In this document: positions 1 through 6,249 of the stretch, piece by piece
How positions within the stretch are numbered: the stretch's first letter is position 1
Layout of the letters: each line of letters starts with the position of its first letter
NCBI GenBank assembly: GCA_021838765.1
Contig: JAKCCY010000135.1
Span: 1 to 7,192 of the forward strand
From: Nitrospirota bacterium
GTDB lineage: Bacteria; Nitrospirota_A; Leptospirillia; Leptospirillales; Leptospirillaceae
Reading direction: 5' to 3'
Length of the DNA: 7,192 nucleotides
Position numbers and translations under genes: made by a program
The notes under the pieces: model-generated
What the model saw: only the letters and a program-made list of their open reading frames with translations
What the model was told of the DNA's origin: nothing
Database searches by the model: none

Positions 1-1
1 T

Positions 2-463
2 TTCGGGGCGGGAGCGGGATATTTCACCTTCCCCATTGCCAAGGCTTTTCCGGAGAACAATCCGGTTCATGTCGTCGATATCCAGAAGGAAATGCTGGAC
101 CATCTGATTAAAAGAGCCAAGGAGCAAGAACTTTCAGCCCGGATGGAACCCCACCTTCTTGAAGCCTTCCCGCTCTCCATTTCCGACGGTTCCGTGGGTC
201 TCGCCTGGATGGTGAATGTGTTCCATGAAATCGACGATCGGAAAACCTCCCTTTCAGAGATTTTCCGCGTCCTTGCCCCCGGCGGTTCTCTCTTCATCGT
301 CGACTGGAAACCCGAAGAAACACCTATGGGCCCCCCCCTGTCGGAGCGGGTTCCAGAGGTGGGAATCATCACTTCCCTTCTGGAGGCAGGATTTTCCCTG
401 ATCCGTTCCTGGGAAATCTATTCGATGCATCTGGTGATCGAAGCGCAAAAGAGTCAGGATTGA
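2..463 (+). CDS. Class I SAM-dependent methyltransferase, 3' part (5' end outside window)
   Basis: The frame is open from base 2 and gives 153 residues up to a TGA. The fragment begins inside the SAM-binding glycine loop (FGAGAGYF, residues 1-8). The acidic end of strand beta-2 follows (HVVDIQ, D26), which in this fold contacts the ribose of SAM. Further on are a NVFHEI segment and a LAPGGSLFIVDW segment, the usual post-motif strands of Methyltransf_11/25-type enzymes. A GPPLSER motif followed by a LLEAGF helix is common in UbiE-like members. The substrate cannot be told from sequence. The start codon lies to the left of the window; the ATG at 92 lies after the SAM loop and should not be used as a start. 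The last base of the sense codons and the stop overlap the TTG start of the next gene. A run of eight C at 331-338 lies inside the gene but the frame is intact. Confidence 0.85.
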   Translation, partial: FGAGAGYFTFPIAKAFPENNPVHVVDIQKEMLDHLIKRAKEQELSARMEPHLLEAFPLSISDGSVGLAWMVNVFHEIDDRKTSLSEIFRVLAPGGSLFIVDWKPEETPMGPPLSERVPEVGIITSLLEAGFSLIRSWEIYSMHLVIEAQKSQD

Positions 464-831
464 GCACTCTTCCGAGAAATGGGCGAGAGCTTGTGGGAGG
501 TCTGCCCTGGCTTGGCCGGATGATCGACAAAGCCAGGATGATCAATGCCGGCAGCATCGGGGATTACGAGTTTCCCTGCGGAATGGACATGGAGCTTTTA
601 AACCATCTGAAGATATCTCCAGAAGAGTTTATCGATCTTGTCAAAAACGGGGATAAGGGTGAAATGGCCTCCCGTGAAGAGTTTGATGCCGCTATTCTGG
701 AACGACTTTCCTTGCGGACGTCTTCCCACGATGAATCGGCCATTGGAAGACGGGACAGTTTTTTTGCTTCCGTCTTTCTTGTCAGAAACAGCCGGCTTTT
801 AAATCAGCTTGAATCAGAGGAATCTCGATAA
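460..831 (+). CDS. DUF5069-like small protein of unknown function
   Basis: This is a 123-residue protein. Its N-terminal half carries the pattern I associate with DUF5069: LPRNGRELVGGLPWLGRMIDKA, then GSIGDYEFPCGMD, then LLNHLKISPEEFIDLV. No biochemical role is established for the family as far as I know. The family match was made by eye. I chose the TTG at 460 because the conserved LPR segment lies directly behind it; the next in-frame ATG (520) would remove that segment. The TTG overlaps the stop of the methyltransferase gene (TTGA), which points to translational coupling. The Shine-Dalgarno match is poor: a purine-rich AAAAGAG at 447-453. The C-terminal third, after a run of seven T at 759-765, is less clearly family-like, so a frameshift there cannot be excluded. 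No signal peptide or membrane segment is visible. Confidence 0.7.
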   Translation: MSTLPRNGRELVGGLPWLGRMIDKARMINAGSIGDYEFPCGMDMELLNHLKISPEEFIDLVKNGDKGEMASREEFDAAILERLSLRTSSHDESAIGRRDSFFASVFLVRNSRLLNQLESEESR

Positions 832-857
832 GAACCTACAGATTCACATAGATATTT

Positions 858-867
858 CACCCGGGTG
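858..867. repeat. 10-bp perfect palindrome CACCCGGGTG
   Basis: This self-complementary decamer lies in the 88-base gap between the DUF5069-like gene and miaB, 53 bases before the miaB ATG. It could be an operator half or chance. No second copy was noticed in the window, and no convincing -35/-10 pair was found in the gap; TATAGA at 893-898 lacks a good -35 partner. Confidence 0.3.
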
Positions 868-919
868 GCCCCTGATTTCTCCGGAGCGACCCTATAGACA
901 TATTAAGGACAGAATCCAG

Positions 920-2311
920 ATGATCGGCAAGGACAACCCCACCCCAAAAGAGGGAAAAACATTTTTTATACGGACATTCGGCTGCCAGATGAATGTCCAT
1001 GATTCCGAGCGCATGTCGGGTCTCATGGCCGAGGCAGGCTACACCCCCGTTTCGGAAGCTTCCGATGCGTCGGTCATTCTGGTCAACACCTGTACGGTCA
1101 GGGACAAGGCTGACCAAAAGGCGCTCTCCGATATCGGAAGGCTCAGATCAGTGGCCGAAGATGGACATTCCCGCCATCTTGTCATCACCGGCTGCATGGC
1201 CGAACGCGAGGGCAAGGAGCTTTTCAGGATGGTTCCCGATGCCGATCTGGTCATGGGTCCCTCCCAGATCAGGAACCTCATTCCCCTTCTTGAAAAAGTG
1301 GAACAAGGATCTCACAAGGTGATGGGACGGGATCTCCCTCCTGCTCCACTCATAACTCCTCCGGCAGCAAGACCCCCAGGCATCATGGCCTATGTGACCA
1401 TCCAGGAAGGATGTGACAAATCCTGCGCCTATTGCGTCGTACCAGCGACTAGAGGTCCCGAGATCAGCCGGACGATCTCGGATATCAAAAAAGAAGTTGA
1501 GCAACTCGTCCGGGAAGGGTATCGGGAAATCACCCTTCTCGGACAAAATGTCAACGCCTTCGGGATCAAGGAGGGGACCTCCCTGGCCAATCTGATGAGG
1601 GCTCTTGACGAGGTCGAGGGTCTTTCACGCATCCGGTTCACAACGAGCCACCCAAGGGACATGTCCATTGATTTGATCCGGGCCATGAAGGATGTCAAAA
1701 AAGTCATGCCCCATTTTCATCTTCCCATGCAATCGGGCTCGGACGCGGTTCTGGCCCGGATGAACCGAGGCTATACCCGAAAGGAATTCGCCCGCTGGAT
1801 TGAACATCTCCGTGATGAAATCCCGGGAATTGCGATCACCACCGACCTGATTGTCGGCTATGTGGGTGAAACACAGGAAGAGTTTGAAGAAACGCTGTCG
1901 GCTGTCGAGGAGTTCTCCTTCGATGGCGCTTTTTCCTTCATCTATTCCCCCAGACCGTCCACTCCGGCTGAAAAGCTCGAAGGAATGCCGGCGAGAGACG
2001 TCTCCGTCGCAAGACTCAACCTTCTCCAGAAAAGGATCGAAGAGCTCGTTCACAAGAAAAACAGTGGACATATCGGCGAGATCATCGATATTTTGGTCGA
2101 TCGGGCCGATCCGGAAACGGGAGCGGTTTTTGGAAGGGCTCCCTGGTTCCAGAATGTCCGTGCCCAACCGTCCTTTACCTGGGACGGCCCATCCATCCGG
2201 GAACTTCTTCCCTCCCAGGGCTCGATTGCCAGGGTCCGGATCACGGAAACCACCCGATCGGGCTTCAAGGGGGAATGGGTAACAGAGCTTGCGGTGGGTA
2301 TCGGGCTTTAA
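920..2311 (+). CDS. miaB: MiaB, tRNA-2-methylthio-N6-dimethylallyladenosine synthase
   Basis: This is a radical-SAM methylthiotransferase that adds the 2-methylthio group to i6A at position 37 of tRNAs reading UNN codons. It uses two 4Fe-4S clusters and acts in the cytoplasm. From the ATG at 920 the protein is 463 residues, normal for the family. The UPF0004 domain shows its three cluster cysteines in FGCQMN (C22), NTCTVR (C58) and ITGCMAE (C92). The radical-SAM domain has CDKSCAYC (C165, C169, C172). A TRAM-like RNA-binding region closes the protein (about residues 390-455). The QMN and TCTVR wording favours MiaB over RimO or MtaB. I chose ATG 920 because AAGGA at 905-909 lies 10 bases upstream; a TTG at 809 would add 37 residues that do not look like the family and would overlap the preceding gene. 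The stop TAA shares its last A with the lptF ATG. Confidence 0.95.
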   Translation: MIGKDNPTPKEGKTFFIRTFGCQMNVHDSERMSGLMAEAGYTPVSEASDASVILVNTCTVRDKADQKALSDIGRLRSVAEDGHSRHLVITGCMAEREGKELFRMVPDADLVMGPSQIRNLIPLLEKVEQGSHKVMGRDLPPAPLITPPAARPPGIMAYVTIQEGCDKSCAYCVVPATRGPEISRTISDIKKEVEQLVREGYREITLLGQNVNAFGIKEGTSLANLMRALDEVEGLSRIRFTTSHPRDMSIDLIRAMKDVKKVMPHFHLPMQSGSDAVLARMNRGYTRKEFARWIEHLRDEIPGIAITTDLIVGYVGETQEEFEETLSAVEEFSFDGAFSFIYSPRPSTPAEKLEGMPARDVSVARLNLLQKRIEELVHKKNSGHIGEIIDILVDRADPETGAVFGRAPWFQNVRAQPSFTWDGPSIRELLPSQGSIARVRITETTRSGFKGEWVTELAVGIGL

Positions 2312-3444
2312 TGAGCATTCTTTCCCGTTATATTTTCAGGGAGCTGATCCCTCCCTTCATTATCGGGCTTTTCATTCTGGTGATCCTGATCCTGACCCAG
2401 CAGACCCTTCTGATCATGAACCTTCTCGTCAACAAGGGACTTTCCCCCGGAACGGTGGCAAGGCTGATCCTTGCCATCTTTCCCCAGTTTCTGACCATGA
2501 TCATCCCGGTCTCCGTCCTTGCCGCCTCGACGGCTGTTTTTCACCGACTCGCATCGGATGGAGAGATCATCGCCATCAAGGCTTCCGGGATCGGAATCTC
2601 CCGGCTGATTCCTCCGCTGGCCCTATTTGCCCTCATCGGATTCGGTCTGAGTCTGGGAATGTCGTTAAAAGCCATGGAAACCCAGGGGATGTCGCTACAG
2701 GATATGCTTCTGACGGTTCTGCAGAAAAAACTTTCTCTCGGGATCAAACCCCAGTCTTTTAACAACTTCATGAACAAATTTGTGATCTATGTCGACCGGA
2801 TGCCGACTTTTTCGCGGATGAACGGGATTTTCATCTATGAAAAACCTGTCGGGAAAAACGATGCCGGATCGGTCATCATCGCAAAGGAAGGCCATCTTGA
2901 AAATGAGATCAATCCCCCAGGGCTCAGGCTCAAGCTGACATCGGGCACCCTTTACCGGGAAGGGACCTACCAGCAATTTGTCCGCTTCGATTCTTATGAC
3001 CTGACTATTCTGGGATCCATCCCCAAGGGAGAGTCCCGGCACATCCTGAGCATCTCCGAGCTTCAGAAAAAAATCCGCGAAAGCAAAACACCCAAATCGG
3101 ATGATCTTCGCCAGCTTGAAGACCGTTACAAAAACTACACCTATCCGTTTTCCTGCATCATTTTTGCCTTTATGGGGATCCCCTTCGGAATCTATGCCAA
3201 ACGATCCGGAAAGCTTTCAGGGTTTGTCTTTGCAACCACCTCCGTCATCGTGTTCTATATGCTCAATACGATCGATGACCTGCTGGTTGCGAGAAAACTT
3301 CTTCCTCCCCTTCTGGCATCCCTCATTCCCGATCTTGTATTGGGATCGGTCATGGTGTTTCTACTAATTCTGGTTTTCAGGGAGATCGAGATCCCCCAGA
3401 TGACCCTCCCCAAGTTCCGCTTCCGGAGAAAGGCTTCGGCGTGA
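2311..3444 (+). CDS. lptF: LptF, LPS export ABC transporter permease
   Basis: LptF is one of two inner-membrane subunits of the LptB2FG complex, which extracts lipopolysaccharide from the inner membrane and passes it to LptC/LptA. The protein has 377 residues, close to the usual 360-370. Three hydrophobic segments lie at the N-terminus (about 13-38, 50-77, 98-118). A periplasmic beta-jellyroll-like region follows (about 120-270), then three more membrane segments (about 278-296, 302-320, 335-356). The DGEIIAIKASGI stretch (83-94) is the cytoplasmic coupling-helix region that meets LptB. The YPFSCIIFAFMGIPFGI segment is the conserved start of TM4. I take the ATG at 2311, which overlaps the miaB stop by one base, over the ATG at 2275. 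The shorter form begins with the family-typical SRYIFREL and implies translational coupling to miaB. lptB is not in the window. Confidence 0.93.
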   Translation: MSILSRYIFRELIPPFIIGLFILVILILTQQTLLIMNLLVNKGLSPGTVARLILAIFPQFLTMIIPVSVLAASTAVFHRLASDGEIIAIKASGIGISRLIPPLALFALIGFGLSLGMSLKAMETQGMSLQDMLLTVLQKKLSLGIKPQSFNNFMNKFVIYVDRMPTFSRMNGIFIYEKPVGKNDAGSVIIAKEGHLENEINPPGLRLKLTSGTLYREGTYQQFVRFDSYDLTILGSIPKGESRHILSISELQKKIRESKTPKSDDLRQLEDRYKNYTYPFSCIIFAFMGIPFGIYAKRSGKLSGFVFATTSVIVFYMLNTIDDLLVARKLLPPLLASLIPDLVLGSVMVFLLILVFREIEIPQMTLPKFRFRRKASA

Positions 3445-4529
3445 CGATCCTTTCAAAGTACATCGCATCCGAGCTTTTCAAGATCTTCCTGATCAGCGCG
3501 GTGTCTCTTGAAGCGATCTACGGCGTGATCGACTCGGTGGAAAAACTGAAAGACTTCTTCAGCCATCACGCGCCCCTCGCGACAATCGGGCTCTACTTTG
3601 CCTATCGATTCGTAGAGGTTGGATTCAGGGTTCTTCCCATGGCGGGGCTTCTCTCCACGATCCTGACATTGGGAATCCTCTCCAAAAACCATGAACTCAC
3701 CGCCATCAGGGCCTCCGGGATCAGTCTGATCCGGGCCACCAAGCCCTTTCTCCTTCTGGGTATCATCATTACATTCCTTGAAATCGGACTGAACTACACC
3801 TTTATCCCCTCAGCCTACACCCACACGGACTATATCAAGGACGTCCTGATCGACCAGGGGGGAAAAAGAGTTTCACAGAGCATCCTGAAAGATCTCTGGA
3901 TCCGCTCGGGAGACCGTTATCTTTTTCACACGCTCTCTGTCGAATCGGGAGGTACGAATCTTTTCGGGGTGACCCAATATGAGATCAGCCAGGATTTTCA
4001 TCTGCTGGAAACCATCTCGGCTCCGAAGGTCTTCTGGACCCAAAATCACTGGGAGTTTATGAATGGGGTCATCACAACAATGAATCCTGACGGATCCCTG
4101 AAAAGAATCCCCTTCCTTAAAAAACAGGCTCCTCTTGACCGACGCCCGGAAGACTTTTCCTATCAAAGCGTCCGGATCTCCAGGATGACCTATCCCGAGC
4201 TTGTGGAAACGATCCATGTCCTCAAAGACAGCAAGCTTCCGACCATACGATTCGAAACGGTCAAAGATGGCCTTGTGGCCTTTCCCGTCGCGTCGTTTCT
4301 GATGGTTCTCCTGGCGATTCCCTTTGGCATACGGGAAGGACGCCAGGTCGGGATCGCCAAGGGGTTTGGACTGAGCCTCATGTTTTCCCTGTCCTACTGG
4401 GTTATATACTCGTTGGGAATTTCCCTGGGCAGGGGGGGAGTGATTTCTCCCTGGCTGGGGGCATGGTTTGCCAATATCATTGTCTTTTCCGTCGCCTTTG
4501 TCCTGTACCTGATGATCAACAGGACATGA
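3441..4529 (+). CDS. lptG: LptG, LPS export ABC transporter permease
   Basis: LptG is the partner permease of LptF in LptB2FG. The protein has 362 residues, the standard length. It starts with SKYIASELFK and has TM1 at about 13-33, TM2 at 55-80 and TM3 at 100-122. A jellyroll-like periplasmic region spans about 125-260, and TM4-6 lie at about 275-296, 305-328 and 335-358. The coupling-helix motif is NHELTAIRASGIS (83-95). FPVASFLMVLLAIPFGI marks TM4. The DSVEKLKDF segment after TM1 is more LptG-like than LptF-like, which is why I assign G to the second gene. The GTG start overlaps the lptF stop as GTGA, and AAAGG at 3429-3433 lies 7 bases upstream. A run of seven G at 4432-4438 is read in frame without disruption. 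The lptF-lptG order is the usual one. Confidence 0.93.
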   Translation: MTILSKYIASELFKIFLISAVSLEAIYGVIDSVEKLKDFFSHHAPLATIGLYFAYRFVEVGFRVLPMAGLLSTILTLGILSKNHELTAIRASGISLIRATKPFLLLGIIITFLEIGLNYTFIPSAYTHTDYIKDVLIDQGGKRVSQSILKDLWIRSGDRYLFHTLSVESGGTNLFGVTQYEISQDFHLLETISAPKVFWTQNHWEFMNGVITTMNPDGSLKRIPFLKKQAPLDRRPEDFSYQSVRISRMTYPELVETIHVLKDSKLPTIRFETVKDGLVAFPVASFLMVLLAIPFGIREGRQVGIAKGFGLSLMFSLSYWVIYSLGISLGRGGVISPWLGAWFANIIVFSVAFVLYLMINRT

Positions 4530-4588
4530 ATCACGAATAGCCACCAATCATCGAATTCTGACCATCCCGTTCATCTCGGGGAAAATGC

Positions 4589-4594
4589 AGGGAG
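4589..4594 (+). promoter_or_regulatory. Ribosome binding site of hemH
   Basis: AGGGAG ends six bases before the ATG at 4601. It fixes the hemH start, even though the first 18 or so residues are rich in His and Ser and lie before the conserved ferrochelatase core. The 71-base gap after lptG shows no terminator. Confidence 0.6.
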
Positions 4595-4600
4595 AACCAT

Positions 4601-5695
4601 ATGACTTATGCCCATGACCACCATACTTCAAACCGGCAGCCATCGTTTCAGGGAAACAGGATCGGAGTGCTCCTGTTCAATCTGGGTGGTCCGGAAACCC
4701 TCGACGATGTCTATCCGTTTTTATTGAATCTTTTCTCCGACCCGGAGATCTTCCGGGTTCCAAGACTCCTGCAGCCATTGATTGCCCGGATTGTAGCCCG
4801 GAGAAGGGCTCCGACCAGCCGATCCTACTATGCCCAGATCGGCGGTGGGTCTCCTCTTCGAAAAATCACCTCCGATCAGGCCAGCTCGCTTGAAAGGATC
4901 CTCAATGCCGGAGAGTCCGGAAAAGAATACAAGGTGGTTGTCGCCATGAGATACGCTCCACCCAGAATCGAGGAAGCTCTTGTGGCGCTTGATGGCTTCA
5001 AACCCGACCACCTTGTCTTTCTTCCCCTCTATCCCCAACGCTCGAAAACCACCACAAGGTCCTCTTTCATGGAAGCCCTCGAGGCGATCTCAAAGGGTTT
5101 CCCAAAACTCGCGGATCTCCCGAGAACAGTCATTCCGGCTTATCCCGTTGAAAGCAACTACATTGCGGCTCTTTCGGGAACCATTGCGGAAAAGCTCCGG
5201 GACGTTCCCGAGGATGAGCCGTCCACAATCCTCTTTTCGGCCCACGGCATTCCGGAGTTCATGGTGACCAAAGAGGATGATCCCTATCAAAAAGATACGG
5301 AGAGCACCTGCCAGGCGGCAGAGGCTTATCTTCGGCGGGAATTCCCCCACAGGAAGCTTGTGTTCTCCCTGGCGTACCAAAGTAGGGTCGGACCTCTCAA
5401 ATGGCTGGGTCCGGAAACGAAGGCAACAATTGTTTCCCTTGCTGAGAAAGGTACGAAGAACCTGATTCTGGTTCCCGTAAGCTTTGTCTCCGACCATCAG
5501 GAAACACTCTATGAAATGGATATTCTCTACAGGGATCTCGCTTCGACTCTTCCCTTGAAGCGTTTTTTACGCGCTCCAGCCCTCAACACCAGACAGGACT
5601 TTATCTCCGGACTCCAGACTCTGGTTACATCGGCACTCTCCGGGGAAAAGACTTCCTGTCAGGATTGTTCGTGCCGTTGTGGAGGCTGTCCCTAA
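4601..5695 (+). CDS. hemH: Ferrochelatase with a C-terminal cysteine cluster
   Basis: This enzyme inserts Fe2+ into a porphyrin as the last or next-to-last step of heme synthesis. In a Gram-negative host the substrate is most likely protoporphyrin IX, although a coproporphyrin-type enzyme cannot be excluded by eye. The protein has 364 residues. The N-terminal lobe begins at about residue 21 with IGVLLFNLGGPETLDDVYPF, followed by YAQIGGGSPLRKIT (77-90). The metal-site histidine is H215 in LFSAHGIPEF. YQSRVGPLKWLGP lies at 259-271. VSFVSDHQETLYEMD (293-307) carries the second conserved acidic site, E301. The last 13 residues are SCQDCSCRCGGCP, five cysteines at 353, 356, 358, 360 and 363. This tail is not part of the classical ferrochelatase core. 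It may bind a metal or an Fe-S cluster; that is inference. Good ribosome binding site; the gene may be read with lptFG or from its own promoter. Confidence 0.93.
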   Translation: MTYAHDHHTSNRQPSFQGNRIGVLLFNLGGPETLDDVYPFLLNLFSDPEIFRVPRLLQPLIARIVARRRAPTSRSYYAQIGGGSPLRKITSDQASSLERILNAGESGKEYKVVVAMRYAPPRIEEALVALDGFKPDHLVFLPLYPQRSKTTTRSSFMEALEAISKGFPKLADLPRTVIPAYPVESNYIAALSGTIAEKLRDVPEDEPSTILFSAHGIPEFMVTKEDDPYQKDTESTCQAAEAYLRREFPHRKLVFSLAYQSRVGPLKWLGPETKATIVSLAEKGTKNLILVPVSFVSDHQETLYEMDILYRDLASTLPLKRFLRAPALNTRQDFISGLQTLVTSALSGEKTSCQDCSCRCGGCP

Positions 5696-5850
5696 AGAAG
5701 GATTCTGCCGCAATCAATGGGCAAGCTCAACAATGAGCTGAAAGGTATGTTTTTATAAAAGCCAAAAGCCCCGGATGGAGAATACTTCAAGAAAATCAGA
5801 TCTGAAAGTATGGATGATTTTCTTGAACTTGTTCTATGAATTGAGAGAAT
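5696..5850. other. Non-coding spacer between hemH and the accessory segment
   Basis: About 155 bases with no supportable gene. It is more AT-rich than its surroundings and has short open stretches in several frames, none with a recognisable product. One of these (frame 2, 5759-5839, ending DDFLELVL then stop) has a protein-like feel but no start and no family that I recognise. A weak hairpin followed by T's lies at 5724-5754. The right edge of this spacer is where the codon style changes, so the recombination junction probably falls between about 5840 and 5855. Confidence 0.5.
5724..5754 (+). terminator. Weak possible terminator after hemH
   Basis: A 6-bp stem AGCTCA/TGAGCT (5724-5729 and 5734-5739) with loop ACAA is followed, after a ten-base gap, by five T's (5750-5754). 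The stem is short and the T tract is not adjacent, so this is a poor match to an intrinsic terminator. It is listed because it is the only candidate downstream of hemH. Confidence 0.25.
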
Positions 5851-5901
5851 TGCCAGGCGCGCTACCGTGCCGTGGTCAACGCGAGAAAGGTACAGAAATG
5901 A
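5845..5901 (+). pseudogene. 3' remnant of a HigB/Gp49-like toxin gene
   Basis: Reading frame 1 from 5845 gives ENCQARYRAVVNARKVQK and a TGA at 5899-5901. The frame is closed by TGA at 5842, so no complete gene exists. Two things suggest that this is the tail of a real gene. Its stop overlaps the antitoxin ATG as ATGA (5898-5901), the usual junction of a coupled toxin-antitoxin pair. The wording QARYRAVVNARK also resembles the last helix of HigB/Gp49-like toxins, which often end in an ARxR-type basic helix. The family call is from memory and weak; the overlap is seen directly. The toxin body appears to have been lost at the junction with the hemH backbone. Confidence 0.4.
5886..5890 (+). promoter_or_regulatory. 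Ribosome binding site of the antitoxin gene
   Basis: AAAGG lies seven bases before the ATG at 5898. It supports that start over the ATG at 5775, whose extra 41 residues (hydrophobic stretch, then a Pro-Cys-Arg segment) do not look like the antitoxin family and run across the presumed junction. Confidence 0.5.
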
Positions 5902-6230
5902 AGATCGACACCGAAATCCGCCATGTGACGAAGCCGGGATCGAACCTCTTCGTGGAGCTTGGCTTCGTACCAGCTGAAGCCAAGCGTTTGCAGGCAGCGT
6001 CTCGCAAACAGATCAAAGATACCCAGTTACTGAAGCAGTAACTGATGGATGAACTGTCCACCTGGATTACCGAGCATCACCTGAAGCAAGCCGAGGCCGC
6101 CGAGATCCTGATGGTCTCGCGCCCGCGCGTGTCCGACGTGGTGAACAAGAAGACGGCCAAGTTCACCATCGACACACTGGTGGAAATGCTCAGTCGCGTC
6201 GGCAAGCCGGTCAAGCTGGCCATCGGTTGA
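5898..6230 (+). pseudogene. HigA-like XRE-family antitoxin, interrupted by an in-frame stop
   Basis: Read through, this frame encodes 110 residues of an HTH antitoxin of the HigA/HTH_37 kind, which binds its toxin and represses the operon. The N-terminal part is EIRHVTKPGSNLFVELGF followed by PAEAKRLQAASRKQI. The C-terminal part contains the helix-turn-helix LKQAEAAEILMVSRPRVSDV (about 62-81 of the conceptual protein), then NKKTAKFTIDTLVEML and VGKPVKL. The two halves are in the same frame and are split only by TAA at 6039-6041 (codon 48), where relatives typically have glutamine (LKQQLMDEL). A C-to-T change in CAA would explain it. An ATG at 6045, one codon past the stop, could restart translation and make a 61-residue protein that keeps the whole HTH but lacks the N-terminal part. 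Arginine codons are all CGN, unlike the backbone. An assembly error at one base is also possible. Confidence 0.75.
5957..5985. repeat. 10-bp perfect inverted repeat inside the antitoxin gene
   Basis: GCTTGGCTTC (5957-5966) and its exact reverse complement GAAGCCAAGC (5976-5985) flank a nine-base loop, GTACCAGCT. It lies within codons for the LGFVPAEAKR region. No T tract follows, so it is not a typical terminator. It could fold in the mRNA upstream of the internal restart ATG, or it may simply reflect codon coincidence. Confidence 0.55.
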
Positions 6231-6249
6231 CGCGCTGAACGACGTCATC

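Noticed and set aside
870..898. Promoter for miaB with -10 TATAGA
   Set aside because: No -35 box at acceptable spacing, so I do not call it.
809..919. TTG start giving MiaB a 37-residue N-terminal extension
   Set aside because: The extension does not resemble the family, overlaps the DUF5069-like gene, and the ATG at 920 has an AAGGA site at proper spacing.
1625..2167. Minus-strand open frame of 180 codons opposite miaB
   Set aside because: Shadow frame of a clearly identified gene, with no domain features of its own.
2275..2310. Earlier ATG for lptF inside miaB
   Set aside because: The 12 added residues are unlike LptF N-termini, and the ATG overlapping the miaB stop gives the normal protein start.
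3873..4547. Long minus-strand open frame of 224 codons opposite lptG
   Set aside because: Its composition (many Asp, Gly, Pro, Lys, Arg) is that of a shadow of a membrane protein gene, and lptG is certain.
4571..4581. Small inverted repeat before hemH
   Set aside because: Only about four base pairs can form, too weak to call a structure.
5759..5839. Short frame ending DDFLELVL as a gene remnant
   Set aside because: It has no start codon, no recognisable family and only 26 codons; it could be chance.
5775..5897. 88-residue frame starting at 5775 as a separate gene
   Set aside because: Only its last 47 residues (from 5898) match a family. The first 41 span the presumed junction and lack a ribosome binding site, so it is a chance extension of the antitoxin frame.
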